6,191 nt of DNA from Clostridia bacterium. GTDB lineage: Bacteria > Bacillota > DSM-521 > Neomoorellales > SLTJ01. This document shows positions 1 through 6,171 of this stretch, one piece after another. Made by a program: the position numbers and the translations under genes. The notes under the pieces are model-generated. The model was not told where the DNA came from. It saw only the letters and a list, made by a program, of their open reading frames with translations, and searched no databases. How positions within the stretch are numbered: position 1 is the first letter of the stretch; each line of letters begins with the position of its first letter. The DNA lies in the NCBI GenBank assembly GCA_014360105.1, contig JACIYD010000103.1, forward strand, positions 1 through 6,191, given 5' to 3'.

Positions 1-348
1 CTGCTCGGTAATGAGCGAGGAACCAAACTCTTGCCGTAATAAGCCGATGATGAGGGAGATCTCCTCTTCCGTTAAGCTGGTAACGTCGCGCTTCACTTCA
101 AGGAAGGTAAGTCCGTCGTAAGTACTGGCGCCCAGGCTGGCCAGAGGCCGCCCCTTCTTGGTCAGAAAGTAAAACGCGCCCAAGCAACTCGCAAGCTTCT
201 CCTTAAGGGCTTCTACCTTCAGGGGTGAAAGGGCCTCCTTGACAATAAAGGTGAACTTGAGCACGCGCTTTTGTGGTTCGTAGTTGATCGTCGCTACTTC
301 CGGGTAACGTACCAGCAACGAGATCAACAGACCGGTACTCTCCGACAT
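1..348 (-). CDS. Conserved-looking protein of unknown function, C-terminus cut by window edge
   Basis: I do not recognise this gene. The reading frame is open from an ATG at 348-346 to the window edge, giving 116 residues with no stop, so the C-terminus is missing. The translation starts MSESTGLLISLLVRYPEV and has a balanced, soluble composition. An amphipathic N-terminal segment is followed by alternating strand-like and helix-like stretches (for example KFTFIVKEAL, then VEALKEKLASCL). There are no membrane segments, cysteine clusters or recognisable catalytic motifs. A weak Shine-Dalgarno (AAGG, 8 nt before the ATG) supports the start. It lies 173 nt downstream of rny on the same strand, and I see no convincing promoter in that gap. 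It may be co-transcribed with rny by read-through past the 503-521 hairpin. The codon pattern matches its neighbours. I am confident it is a gene but do not know its function. Confidence 0.7.
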   Translation of the reverse strand, partial: MSESTGLLISLLVRYPEVATINYEPQKRVLKFTFIVKEALSPLKVEALKEKLASCLGAFYFLTKKGRPLASLGASTYDGLTFLEVKRDVTSLTEEEISLIIGLLRQEFGSSLITEQ

Positions 349-502
349 GGGATCAGCCTTATCTGGCGAAGCCACCGCTCTTCACCTGCCCTTTTGCCAG
401 CCTTGCCGCCGTTCGCGGTTTCTTCACTAGTTCGGCGCCCGCCGGGGAAATCCTCCTCGGCAAGGAAAACGGGCGGGGCAAAATTTTGGCAAGAAGACAA
501 GA

Positions 503-521
503 GGCGGCCGCAAGGGCCGCC
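503..521 (-). terminator. Hairpin abutting the rny stop codon, possible intrinsic terminator
   Basis: A perfect 7-bp stem (GGCGGCC / GGCCGCC) with a 5-nt loop begins directly at the rny stop codon (522-524). On the minus strand it is followed by TCTTGTCTTCTTGCC, which is T-rich but lacks a continuous U-tract. It could be a weak terminator or a 3' stabilising hairpin that partly separates rny from the next gene. Confidence 0.5.
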
Positions 522-2066
522 CTACTTGGCGTAATCCACCGCTCTGGTCTCCCGGATGACCATCACCTTAATCTGGCCGGGATACTCCAACTCGCTTTCG
601 ATTTTCTTTACGATATCGCGGGCGAGAAGGACCGCCTCCTGGTCGCCAACCTTCTCCGGCTTCACCATGATGCGTACTTCCCGTCCCGCCTGAATGGCAT
701 AAGCCTTTTCTACGCCCTCAAAGGAGTCGGCAATCTCCTCCAATTTCTGCAGGCGTTTGATATAGGCCTCGAGCGTCTCCCGGCGCGCCCCCGGCCGGGC
801 TGCCGAGATGGCATCCGCCGCCTGTACCAGGACCGCCTCCACCGTTTTTGCTTCCACATCGCCGTGATGGGCGGCGATGGCATGCACCACCTCTGCACTC
901 TCACGATATTTCTTCGCCAACTCTACGCCGACGGTTACATGGGGGCCCTCTACTTCATGGTCGATTGCCTTGCCGATGTCGTGTAAAAGACCGGCTCTTT
1001 TTGCCAGTTGCACGTCTACACCGAGTTCGGCTGCCATGGTCGCGGCCAACTGGGATACTTCCAGGGAATGCTTGAGAACGTTTTGACCGTAGCTGGTCCG
1101 GTACTTGAGTCTTCCCAGCAACCGGATGAGCTCCGGGTGCAGGCCCTGGACGCCGACCTGTAGCGCCGCCTGCTCGCCCTCTTCCCTAATTTTCTGCTCC
1201 AATTCTTTTTGCGCCCGTTCAACCATTTCCTCGATGCGGGCCGGGTGGATACGCCCGTCGGCAATAAGCTTTTCCAGGGCAAGACGCGCCACTTCCCGCC
1301 GCACGGGGTCAAAACCCGAGAGAACCACCGCTTCTGGCGTATCGTCGATGATCAGGTCGATGCCGGTCAGGGCTTCCAACGTCCGGATGTTCCGGCCTTC
1401 CCGGCCGATAATCCGACCTTTCATCTCATCATTGGGGAGGTTTACCACAGAAACGGTAGTTTCTGCCACATGATCGGCGGCACAGCGCTGGATAGCCTGC
1501 GTGATTATCTCACGTGCCCTTTTCTCCGCTTCCTCCCTGGCCTGGCTTTCCAGTTCCCGGATCATGTTGGCCGTTTCGTACTTGATCTCTTCTTCGACGC
1601 GGGCGAGCAACAGTTCTCTCGCCTCTTCATAGGTAAGGTTGGCAATGCGCTCGAGCTCGCTCAACTGCCGCCGGTGCGTTTCCTCCAGCGTTGCCTTGAG
1701 GTTTTCTACCTCTTGCTCCCGGCGCTGAAGGGCCGCCTCCTTCCGCTCCATGGCCTCGGCCTTGCGCTCCAGGCTTTCTTCTTTCTGAATGAGCCGCCGC
1801 TCCAGCCGCTGGAGTTCACTGCGCCGTTCCCGGCTCTCGCGCTCCAATTCCGTGCGCTGCCGCTGCGCTTCTTCTTTGGCCTCAAGCAGGGCCTCGCGCT
1901 TCTTACCCTCTGCCTCCCTGATCGCTTCCTGGAGAATTCTCTGCGCTTCGGCTTCTGCCGAAGCTATCTGTGCCTCGGCCAACCGCTTACGCAGCAGGTA
2001 ACCGAGGAAAATGCCGACGGCGATGCATAAGGTCCCGGCAAGAATAGCAAGCCACAGGCTACCGAT
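522..2066 (-). CDS. rny: Ribonuclease Y (membrane-anchored endoribonuclease)
   Basis: RNase Y initiates mRNA decay by endonucleolytic cleavage at the inner face of the membrane. From a start at 2066 the product is 514 aa, matching the family (about 510-520). Domains in order: an N-terminal hydrophobic anchor ([22 protein letters not shown]) ending in RKR; a long charged coiled coil from about residue 30 to 190 rich in E/R/K/A; a KH RNA-binding domain with the [10 protein letters not shown] signature at about 217-226; and an HD metal-binding phosphohydrolase domain with H-D at about 362-363 ([13 protein letters not shown]) and a later AHHGD. The C-terminus ends near [12 protein letters not shown]. 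The first conventional in-frame start is TTG at 1982, but that would delete the membrane anchor. The frame stays open to a TGA at 2075-2073. The only start with a well-placed Shine-Dalgarno is ATC at 2066 (AGGAGG at 2081-2076); CTG at 2057 is an alternative. Identity is certain; the start is not. Confidence 0.95.
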   Translation of the reverse strand: MGSLWLAILAGTLCIAVGIFLGYLLRKRLAEAQIASAEAEAQRILQEAIREAEGKKREALLEAKEEAQRQRTELERESRERRSELQRLERRLIQKEESLERKAEAMERKEAALQRREQEVENLKATLEETHRRQLSELERIANLTYEEARELLLARVEEEIKYETANMIRELESQAREEAEKRAREIITQAIQRCAADHVAETTVSVVNLPNDEMKGRIIGREGRNIRTLEALTGIDLIIDDTPEAVVLSGFDPVRREVARLALEKLIADGRIHPARIEEMVERAQKELEQKIREEGEQAALQVGVQGLHPELIRLLGRLKYRTSYGQNVLKHSLEVSQLAATMAAELGVDVQLAKRAGLLHDIGKAIDHEVEGPHVTVGVELAKKYRESAEVVHAIAAHHGDVEAKTVEAVLVQAADAISAARPGARRETLEAYIKRLQKLEEIADSFEGVEKAYAIQAGREVRIMVKPEKVGDQEAVLLARDIVKKIESELEYPGQIKVMVIRETRAVDYAK

Positions 2067-2075
2067 ACCGTATCA

Positions 2076-2081
2076 CCTCCT
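2076..2081 (-). promoter_or_regulatory. Strong Shine-Dalgarno of rny that decides its start
   Basis: AGGAGGTGAT on the minus strand is a near-perfect anti-16S match. Nine nucleotides separate AGGAGG from an ATC codon at 2066. No ATG, GTG or TTG in the rny frame lies within reach; the nearest is TTG about 95 nt further on. The site shows that translation begins before the membrane anchor, so the initiator is either ATC or the more distant CTG at 2057. Confidence 0.75.
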
Positions 2082-2091
2082 GGAGTCAAAA

Positions 2092-2111
2092 GGCCGAGTA
2101 GAAACTCGGCC
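2092..2111 (-). terminator. Terminator-like hairpin in the rny leader (candidate attenuator)
   Basis: A perfect 8-bp stem (GGCCGAGT / ACTCGGCC) with a 4-nt TTCT loop is followed on the minus strand by TTTTGACTCC, then immediately by the rny Shine-Dalgarno. A G-U pair can extend the stem to 9 bp. It sits about 85 nt downstream of the predicted rny transcription start, so it lies inside the leader. It resembles an intrinsic terminator with a short U-tract. It could attenuate rny, or block stray transcription arriving from recX. Confidence 0.55.
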
Positions 2112-2117
2112 CAATGG

Positions 2118-2180
2118 CTACCATTACCATCTTTTGTCACAAGATCTGGCCCCCATCTATGTTAACCACGGCAATGGTAG
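2118..2180 (-). other. Long-range helix potential in the rny 5' leader
   Basis: On the minus strand CTACCATTGCC (2180-2170) can pair with GGTAATGGTAG (2128-2118) over 11 bp with a single G-U pair, and two more inner pairs are possible. The distal arm can alternatively fold locally as AATGG-TAG-CCATT, which excludes the long helix. The leader therefore has two competing folds just before the terminator-like hairpin. I recognise no known riboswitch or T-box motif. Confidence 0.4.
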
Positions 2181-2203
2181 TAAGCTACCTCGTTTCCTTG
2201 TGT

Positions 2204-2232
2204 ATTCTATTCCCTTTTGCTACCTTTGTCAA
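2204..2232 (-). promoter_or_regulatory. Sigma-A promoter for rny
   Basis: On the minus strand a perfect -35 TTGACA (2232-2227) and a -10 TAGAAT (2209-2204, 5 of 6 to TATAAT) are separated by exactly 17 bp. Predicted transcription starts near 2197, giving a leader of about 130 nt before the rny start. The promoter shows that rny does not depend only on read-through from recA-recX. Confidence 0.8.
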
Positions 2233-2505
2233 GGCCAAGGGGCTCCTCGACTTATCCCCTCTTTTGCCGGGCAGACTCTGGCTCCCCCGTTGGGGTAAGC
2301 CTCGCGGGCCGAACAAAGGCTTGTGCTAGGCTTGGGGCGGGCCCGCGGCCCGTGCGCACCCTCCATGGCGACACGGGAGCTGGTGGCCAGCCGTAGCCTC
2401 CGGTCGGCTTGCGCCCTCGCCCACGATGGGCCGCCCGGCTCGCCGCGAGGCGCGAAGTCTTGTGCGAGGCTGGCCGGCTCACGCGGCAGTGCACCCTTCG
2501 CGGTA
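2233..2505. other. GC-rich, repeat-like spacer between recX and the rny promoter
   Basis: I see no convincing gene on either strand. The stretch is strongly GC-rich with many small inverted repeats, such as CGGGCC-CGC-GGCCCG near 2347 and a hairpin GGCTCCCC...GGGGTAAGCC around 2279-2300. Long open frames exist on both strands, but they have unnatural Ala/Arg/Pro/Gly composition and no Shine-Dalgarno, which is typical of GC-rich non-coding DNA. Similar sequence continues into the recX 3' end. No U-tract terminator for recA-recX is evident here. Confidence 0.5.
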
Positions 2506-2560
2506 TCAAGGCTGGTGGCCGTCCCAGGCCTCCGGCCCGCCTGTAGCTTCGCTTTCGCCA
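2379..2560. repeat. Imperfect direct repeat spanning the recX 3' end
   Basis: Two segments share GCTGGTGGCC (2379-2388 and 2511-2520), then GCCTCCGG, then a looser GC..GCCT/GCTT..GC tract, offset by 132 bp. About 30 of 43 aligned positions match by eye. The second copy lies in the recX tail and the first lies beyond the recX stop. It may be a dispersed genomic repeat or a decayed tandem duplication; with only two divergent copies visible, chance GC-rich similarity is not excluded. Confidence 0.35.
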
Positions 2561-3108
2561 AGAGCCTGGCCGCCGGCATGTTCGGGTCCCTCGCCGGAAG
2601 CCGGAGCCGACAAGGAAGAAAGCGGCGACGCGCCGGCATGGAGCGCCCCGGCCTCGAGCTCCTGCCGCACTGCTTCCAGGGCTTGGGTACTGTAGCCGCG
2701 TCCCCGCAAGCGGCTGATTACGGCCGGCCAGGACTTGCCGCGCTGGCGTAACCGCCTCGCGAGCTGGACGGCCTCCTCGGCCTCGTGGGCCTCGGGCAGG
2801 TGGACACGCAACAACTCCTCCGCCTTTTCACCCGGGATCCCCTTGGCCACCAGACCGGCAAACAACCGGTGCCGACCCCATCCCCTCGCCCGATGCGCTT
2901 GCAGCCACTGTGTCGCCCAGACGCCATCCTCGAGATAACCCTTCTCCTGAAGATGCGCTACGACACTGGCGGCCGTCAGCGTCTCGGCCCCGACCCTGGT
3001 GAGCTTCTGCTCTATCTCTTTCGCCGTGTGCGCACGATAGCTCAACCAGCGTACGGCCAACGCTAAGGCGTGTTCAAAATTCAGGCCCTTCTTGTGTTTT
3101 CTTTTCAT
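2506..3108 (-). CDS. recX: RecX, regulatory partner of RecA, with extended C-terminal tail
   Basis: RecX binds RecA filaments and modulates their extension and ATPase activity. The 200-aa product has a recognisable RecX core at about residues 11-152, made of helical repeats: [23 protein letters not shown], then [20 protein letters not shown], then [19 protein letters not shown], then [20 protein letters not shown]. The core length fits the family. Residues 153-200 form a low-complexity Ala/Gly/Ser/Glu/Pro tail (such as [20 protein letters not shown]) that I do not recognise as part of the family. It is encoded in repeat-like GC-rich DNA. The ATG overlaps the recA stop as ATGA, which indicates an operon and translational coupling. 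A weak AGG/AGGA precedes the start. Confidence 0.93.
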   Translation of the reverse strand: MKRKHKKGLNFEHALALAVRWLSYRAHTAKEIEQKLTRVGAETLTAASVVAHLQEKGYLEDGVWATQWLQAHRARGWGRHRLFAGLVAKGIPGEKAEELLRVHLPEAHEAEEAVQLARRLRQRGKSWPAVISRLRGRGYSTQALEAVRQELEAGALHAGASPLSSLSAPASGEGPEHAGGQALGESEATGGPEAWDGHQP

Positions 3109-4118
3109 TCCTGAACCTGCCGCAACTGCCGGTTAAGTCCGGCCAGGGCCAGGACGCGCTCTTCGATGGCGGCGGCCACCGCCGCATGCTCCTTCAAGTA
3201 TTCCTTGGCATTTTCGCGCCCTTGACCCAGACGTTCCTCACCAAAGGTATACCAGGCCCCGCTCTTCTGCACCACCTGCTTTTCTACGGCCAGGTCGAGC
3301 AGGCAGCCTTCTTTAGAGATTCCTTCACCGTACATGATGTCAAAATCTGCCTGACGGAAAGGCGGCGCTACTTTGTTCTTCACCACCTTGACCCGCGTCC
3401 GACTGCCGACCGTATCCGTGCCTTGCTTAAGCACGTCAACTTTCCGTACTTCTAAACGCACGGAGGCATAGAACTTCAACGCCCGGCCCCCGGGGGTGGT
3501 CTCCGGGCTGCCGAAAATCACGCCCACCTTTTCGCGTAACTGGTTAATAAAAATGGCCACCGTGCGGGACTTGCTGATGGCCCCGGCCAGCTTGCGCAAA
3601 GCCTGCGACATCAGCCGCGCCTGGAGGCCTACGTAGGCTTCCCCCATTTCGCCTTCCAGTTCCGCGCGCGGTACCAGCGCCGCTACGGAGTCGATTACCA
3701 CCACGTCGATCGCGCCGCTGCGAACCAGTGCCTCGGCGATTTCCAGCGCCTGTTCGCCCGTGTCGGGCTGGCTCAGTAAGAGGTTGTCCACATCCACGCC
3801 GAGGTTGCGCGCGTAGCTGGGATCGAGCGCATGCTCCGCGTCAATAAAGGCGGCCATGCCCCCGAGCTTTTGCGCTTCGGCCACGATATGCAAGGCCACC
3901 GTCGTCTTGCCGGAAGACTCCGGGCCGTAGATCTCCACAATCCTGCCCCGGGGCACTCCCCCAACGCCGAGGGCGATGTCCAGCGATAGGGCCCCGGTGG
4001 GGATTACTTCTACCTGAAAGACGGCACCCGCCTCGCCCAGACGCATGATGGAGCCTTTGCCGAACTGCCTTTCGATTTGCTGCAGGGCCATTTCCAGGGC
4101 CCTTTCCTTCTCGGACAC
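3105..4118 (-). CDS. recA: Recombinase RecA
   Basis: RecA forms ATP-dependent filaments on single-stranded DNA, catalyses homologous pairing and strand exchange, and acts as co-protease for LexA-type repressors. The 337-aa product is typical. Visible elements: N-terminal helix with [15 protein letters not shown]; Walker [10 protein letters not shown] at 65-73; [10 protein letters not shown] with catalytic-type Glu95; Walker [11 protein letters not shown] around 139-148; loop L1 [10 protein letters not shown] near 155-164; loop L2 [20 protein letters not shown] at 190-209 with the conserved Gln193; and C-terminal GAWY and GQGREN motifs. It ends at RQLRQVQE without the long acidic tail of E. 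coli RecA. The start is GTG at 4118, supported by GGAGG seven nt upstream. It is driven by its own promoter and overlaps recX by 4 nt. Confidence 0.99.
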   Translation of the reverse strand: MSEKERALEMALQQIERQFGKGSIMRLGEAGAVFQVEVIPTGALSLDIALGVGGVPRGRIVEIYGPESSGKTTVALHIVAEAQKLGGMAAFIDAEHALDPSYARNLGVDVDNLLLSQPDTGEQALEIAEALVRSGAIDVVVIDSVAALVPRAELEGEMGEAYVGLQARLMSQALRKLAGAISKSRTVAIFINQLREKVGVIFGSPETTPGGRALKFYASVRLEVRKVDVLKQGTDTVGSRTRVKVVKNKVAPPFRQADFDIMYGEGISKEGCLLDLAVEKQVVQKSGAWYTFGEERLGQGRENAKEYLKEHAAVAAAIEERVLALAGLNRQLRQVQE

Positions 4119-4155
4119 GCGCCACCCTCCCGCCCTTTACTCTAACCTCGGCCGG

Positions 4156-4185
4156 ATTATACCTTAGTTTGCCAGGAGGTGTCAA
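4156..4185 (-). promoter_or_regulatory. Near-consensus sigma-A promoter of recA
   Basis: On the minus strand a perfect TTGACA (4185-4180) and a perfect TATAAT (4161-4156) are separated by 18 bp. Transcription should start near 4149, giving a leader of about 30 nt to the GTG start. I find no GAAC-N4-GTTC (Bacillus-type LexA box) overlapping or near it. Confidence 0.9.
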
Positions 4186-4226
4186 CCGGCGGGGCCTCAA
4201 GCAGCAATTCCGCTTCCGGCCGGAGC

Positions 4227-4258
4227 AAAACGGCCCTGCGCTTGGCCACGCAGGGCCG
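4227..4258 (-). terminator. Intrinsic terminator after the SIMPL gene
   Basis: A perfect 10-bp GC-rich stem (CGGCCCTGCG / CGCAGGGCCG, 4231-4240 with 4249-4258) and an 8-nt loop are followed on the minus strand by TTTTGC. It lies between the SIMPL stop and the recA promoter and isolates recA from upstream transcription. Confidence 0.85.
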
Positions 4259-4269
4259 AAGCATGGAGA

Positions 4270-4292
4270 GGCCCGGCGCCCAAACCCGGGCC
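4270..4292 (-). other. Accessory hairpin before the terminator
   Basis: A 7-bp stem (GGCCCGG / CCGGGCC) with a 9-nt loop lies between the SIMPL stop and the strong terminator. It has no U-tract of its own. It may help stabilise the mRNA 3' end, or simply reflect GC-rich sequence. Confidence 0.4.
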
Positions 4293-4311
4293 GGCGCTTG
4301 GCCGAAGGGGG

Positions 4312-5085
4312 CTACCGGAGGGCAAAGACTACTTCCACTGAAGCGGTAAGGGTGAGCTGACCCGGCTCCACCGGAGTGGCCGCCTTTGCCGCCCCGGCCG
4401 CCTCTGCCGCCCGCAGGAAGATAGGCTCCGGGTAGGAACCCCCGGCCTCCCGGACGCTCAGCGCCTCTCCCAGCGGCCGGCCCAAGGCGCGGGCAATAAC
4501 TTCTGCTTTCCGGCGGGCGTCAAGCACCGCCTTCTCCAGGGCCTGGGAGCGCGCCGCCGCCTCGTGGCTCAGCACAAACTGCAGACTCTGCACCTGGTTG
4601 GCCCCGTCGCCCACCGCACGGTCGATGACGGAGCCGGCCCGGCTCAGGTCGCGTACCCGCACCCGGACGATGTTCACCACCTGGTAGCCCACGATCTTCG
4701 GGGGCTGCCCCTCCTTCCCGGGCCGGTAATCATACTGGGGCTGCACGCTGTAACTGACGGTCTGGATGTCCTTGCGGTCAATGCCCTGGGCGACAAGCCC
4801 CCGGATCATCTGGTCGGCGCGCCGGGCGTTTTCCTCCTGGGCTGCCCGGGCGGTGGCAGCCGTGGTCACCACGCCCACGTCCAGCAACATCTGGTCGGGG
4901 GCCGCCTGCGCCTCCCCCCGGCCCTGAACCGTAACCGTGGACCGGGCTCCATTTACCGCACCCGCCCCACCGGTCCCGTCCTCCGCCCGGGCCGGGCTCG
5001 CGCTCGACCCGCCGAGGCAGGCCCCCACCAGGACCGCCGCCACCAGCGCCACCACCGTAAGCCAGAACCAATTGCCCCTCCGCAT
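4312..5085 (-). CDS. Secreted or lipid-anchored SIMPL-domain (DUF541) protein
   Basis: SIMPL/DUF541 proteins are periplasmic, secreted or surface-attached oligomeric proteins, some linked to oxidative-stress tolerance; the biochemical role is not settled. The product from the ATG at 5085 is 257 aa. Residues 1-34 form an export signal: MRRGNW, a hydrophobic core (FWLTVVALVAAVLVGAC), then a Gly/Ser/Ala linker. Either Cys23 is a lipobox cysteine (LVGAC) or signal peptidase I cuts after PARA at 34. The mature domain begins with the characteristic STVTVQGRGEAQAAPDQ and continues through DIQTVSYSVQPQYDY, VVNIVRVRVRDL and a helix ending in ARRKAEVIARALG, closing with TLTASVEVVFALR. The frame is open further upstream to 5256, but that extension is not signal-like. 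The chosen ATG has GGGGGTAAGG just before it. A terminator follows, so it is probably monocistronic. Confidence 0.88.
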   Translation of the reverse strand: MRRGNWFWLTVVALVAAVLVGACLGGSSASPARAEDGTGGAGAVNGARSTVTVQGRGEAQAAPDQMLLDVGVVTTAATARAAQEENARRADQMIRGLVAQGIDRKDIQTVSYSVQPQYDYRPGKEGQPPKIVGYQVVNIVRVRVRDLSRAGSVIDRAVGDGANQVQSLQFVLSHEAAARSQALEKAVLDARRKAEVIARALGRPLGEALSVREAGGSYPEPIFLRAAEAAGAAKAATPVEPGQLTLTASVEVVFALR

Positions 5086-5158
5086 CGACCTTACCCCCAC
5101 GTCCAGGATCGACCGGAATCTCCGGCCGTCTATTCCAAAGACGCGGAAAAAGAAAAAA

Positions 5159-5501
5159 GCGTTTCCGGTGCCCGGGAAAGAGCTCATTCCGGCCCGCGCC
5201 GTAGACGATCTCGCGAGAGCCGATCCGGCCGAGGAATACCACTTCTCTTTCCGCACTAGAAGAGGTAGGATTGGCCGTAGAGGAATGGTCCAAGAGAAAC
5301 ATCTACCTCATCCTCTCGGGGATAGCTCCCGGCGGCGCTGCCCTCCTGGCCGCCATCCACGGCCTAAGAGGCGCTTTTCCGAAGGTGGTGTGGGTCTACC
5401 AGGAGTCCCGTGACCCCGCTCAATACGAGGTGGCCCAGATCATTAACCTGCAGGCCTTACGGGATAACGCAAGGAAGGTGAGGGCCACGCAGGGGAGCTA
5501 G
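5159..5501 (+). pseudogene. Frameshifted fragment resembling a CARF/SAVED-type sensor domain
   Basis: Two reading frames look like one broken protein. From about 5159 one frame reads AFPVPGKELIPARAVDDLAR, then ADPAEEYHFSFRT, ending near 5257. From about 5259 the next frame reads EEVGLAVEEWSKRNIYLILS, then GIAPGGAALLAAIHGL and KVVWVYQESRDPAQYEVAQI, to a TAG stop at 5499-5501. Removing one base near 5258 joins them into continuous, natural-looking sequence with matching codon use. The strand-Gly-rich-turn-helix-strand pattern followed by a short acidic segment is reminiscent of the C-terminal half of CARF or SAVED nucleotide-sensing domains. That assignment is by eye and weak. No effector domain or credible N-terminus is visible; the 5' end runs into the SIMPL upstream region. 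The second frame alone, from TTG at 5271 with GAGG upstream, could make a 76-aa protein. Confidence 0.4.
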
Positions 5502-5637
5502 GCGCAGTGCCTCTGGTCCGGGGCCTTGCAGACGGGGCAAGGTGCAGATAGGCCCAGCCTTCTGCAAGTAGGAAGAGGGGGTCGGGGCCCGCCGGACCCG
5601 CGGGGGCATTACATGCCCCAACCTCCCGTGCCAGACT
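5502..5637 (+). other. Hairpin-rich GC-rich spacer between two gene remnants
   Basis: No gene is supported here. The stretch contains CTTGCAGA (5525-5532), complementary to TCTGCAAG (5561-5568). The first arm can instead fold locally as CCTTGC-AGACGGG-GCAAGG (5524-5542). A perfect 7-bp hairpin GGGGCAT-TAC-ATGCCCC occupies 5603-5619, and GGGTC/GACCC lies just before it. It could be an end of a mobile element, a structured RNA, or chance. I recognise no known RNA family. Confidence 0.3.
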
Positions 5638-6171
5638 TTGAGGAACTGGCCGCAGCAAGCAGTAAGTCTAGTCTATGTAGGCAAAGGTCCGAGATTGATT
5701 CTGGGAATAGAAAGGATAAAGCCCGGGGAAGGGGAAGTAACCGCCGCCAGGAGGTTACTGGAGCGAGTATATAGGCAGCAAGGTGGCAGGTTTGCCGAGG
5801 TCATCGTGGCAGACGCCCTTTATGCGGGAGCACCCTTTATCAACGCCGTCCTGGAGATGCACAAAGATGTGGTAGTTAAAGTAAAACAGACAGAGCGGGA
5901 GATCATCAAGGATGCGGAAGGAATATTTAGCCGGCGCCTGCCGGACATTCAAAAGAAAACCTTCACCACGCGCCCAAAAGCTGAAGGAGCCAGGCGCACC
6001 TGCTATGAGGTAGAAATTCATGATGTAGAAGGCTTTAGGAGCTGGCAAGCAGTAAAGGAGCCTTTAAGGGTTCTGCGGGTAAAGGAGACCCTGCTCAAAC
6101 CCGACAACACCAGGGAAGAAAAGCCGGTTTACTATCTGTTCCTGCCCAGTACGAGCGAGCAGGACCGTTAA
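5638..6171 (+). pseudogene. Fragment of a DDE transposase (IS4-like)
   Basis: This is the central part of a DDE transposase, the enzyme that moves an insertion sequence. The frame gives 177 aa with the typical pattern: a strand region VSLVYVGKGPRLILGIE, PGEGE at about 29-33, LLERVYR, then VIVADALYAGAPFINAVLE with an acidic Asp59 followed by ALY, DVVVKVKQ, and KEPLRVLRVKET at about 140-151. Full-length relatives are much longer (over 400 aa). The region with the first catalytic Asp is missing upstream, and the frame stops (TAA at 6169-6171) before the W-x-IE region with the final Glu. The 5'-most codons (about 5638-5655) do not look like family sequence, and no Shine-Dalgarno precedes the TTG. 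Shifting by one base near the stop gives RTVNSITNAK, plausible for the family's continuation. It is probably non-functional; the exact IS family is not certain. Confidence 0.75.

Noticed and set aside
361..430. Tiny 22-codon minus-strand frame (GTG AAG AAA CCG) between rny and the next gene
   Set aside because: It has no Shine-Dalgarno at proper spacing and a very short basic peptide; there is no evidence beyond an open frame.
1209..2030. 273-aa plus-strand frame antisense to rny
   Set aside because: The minus strand encodes an unmistakable RNase Y over the whole span; the antisense frame is a codon-bias shadow.
2114..2329. Plus-strand 71-aa hydrophobic frame opposite the rny promoter and leader
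   Set aside because: It has no Shine-Dalgarno, it lies antisense to a strong promoter and structured leader, and its composition is explained by the AT-rich leader sequence.
2229..2751. Long Ala/Arg/Pro-rich open frames on both strands across the recX 3' end and spacer
   Set aside because: They arise from very high GC content with few stop codons. They have no start signals and no recognisable domain, and they overlap recX.
4119..4311. LexA operator upstream of recA
   Set aside because: I searched by eye for GAAC-N4-GTTC and close variants on both strands and found none.
5086..5256. N-terminal 57-residue extension of the SIMPL protein
   Set aside because: The extension (starting MRKEKWYSSA) would bury the export signal internally; the ATG at 5085 directly precedes a textbook signal peptide.
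5603..5619. Palindromic GGGGCAT-TAC-ATGCCCC considered as a CRISPR repeat or terminator
   Set aside because: There is only one copy, with no spacer-repeat array and no U-tract afterwards.
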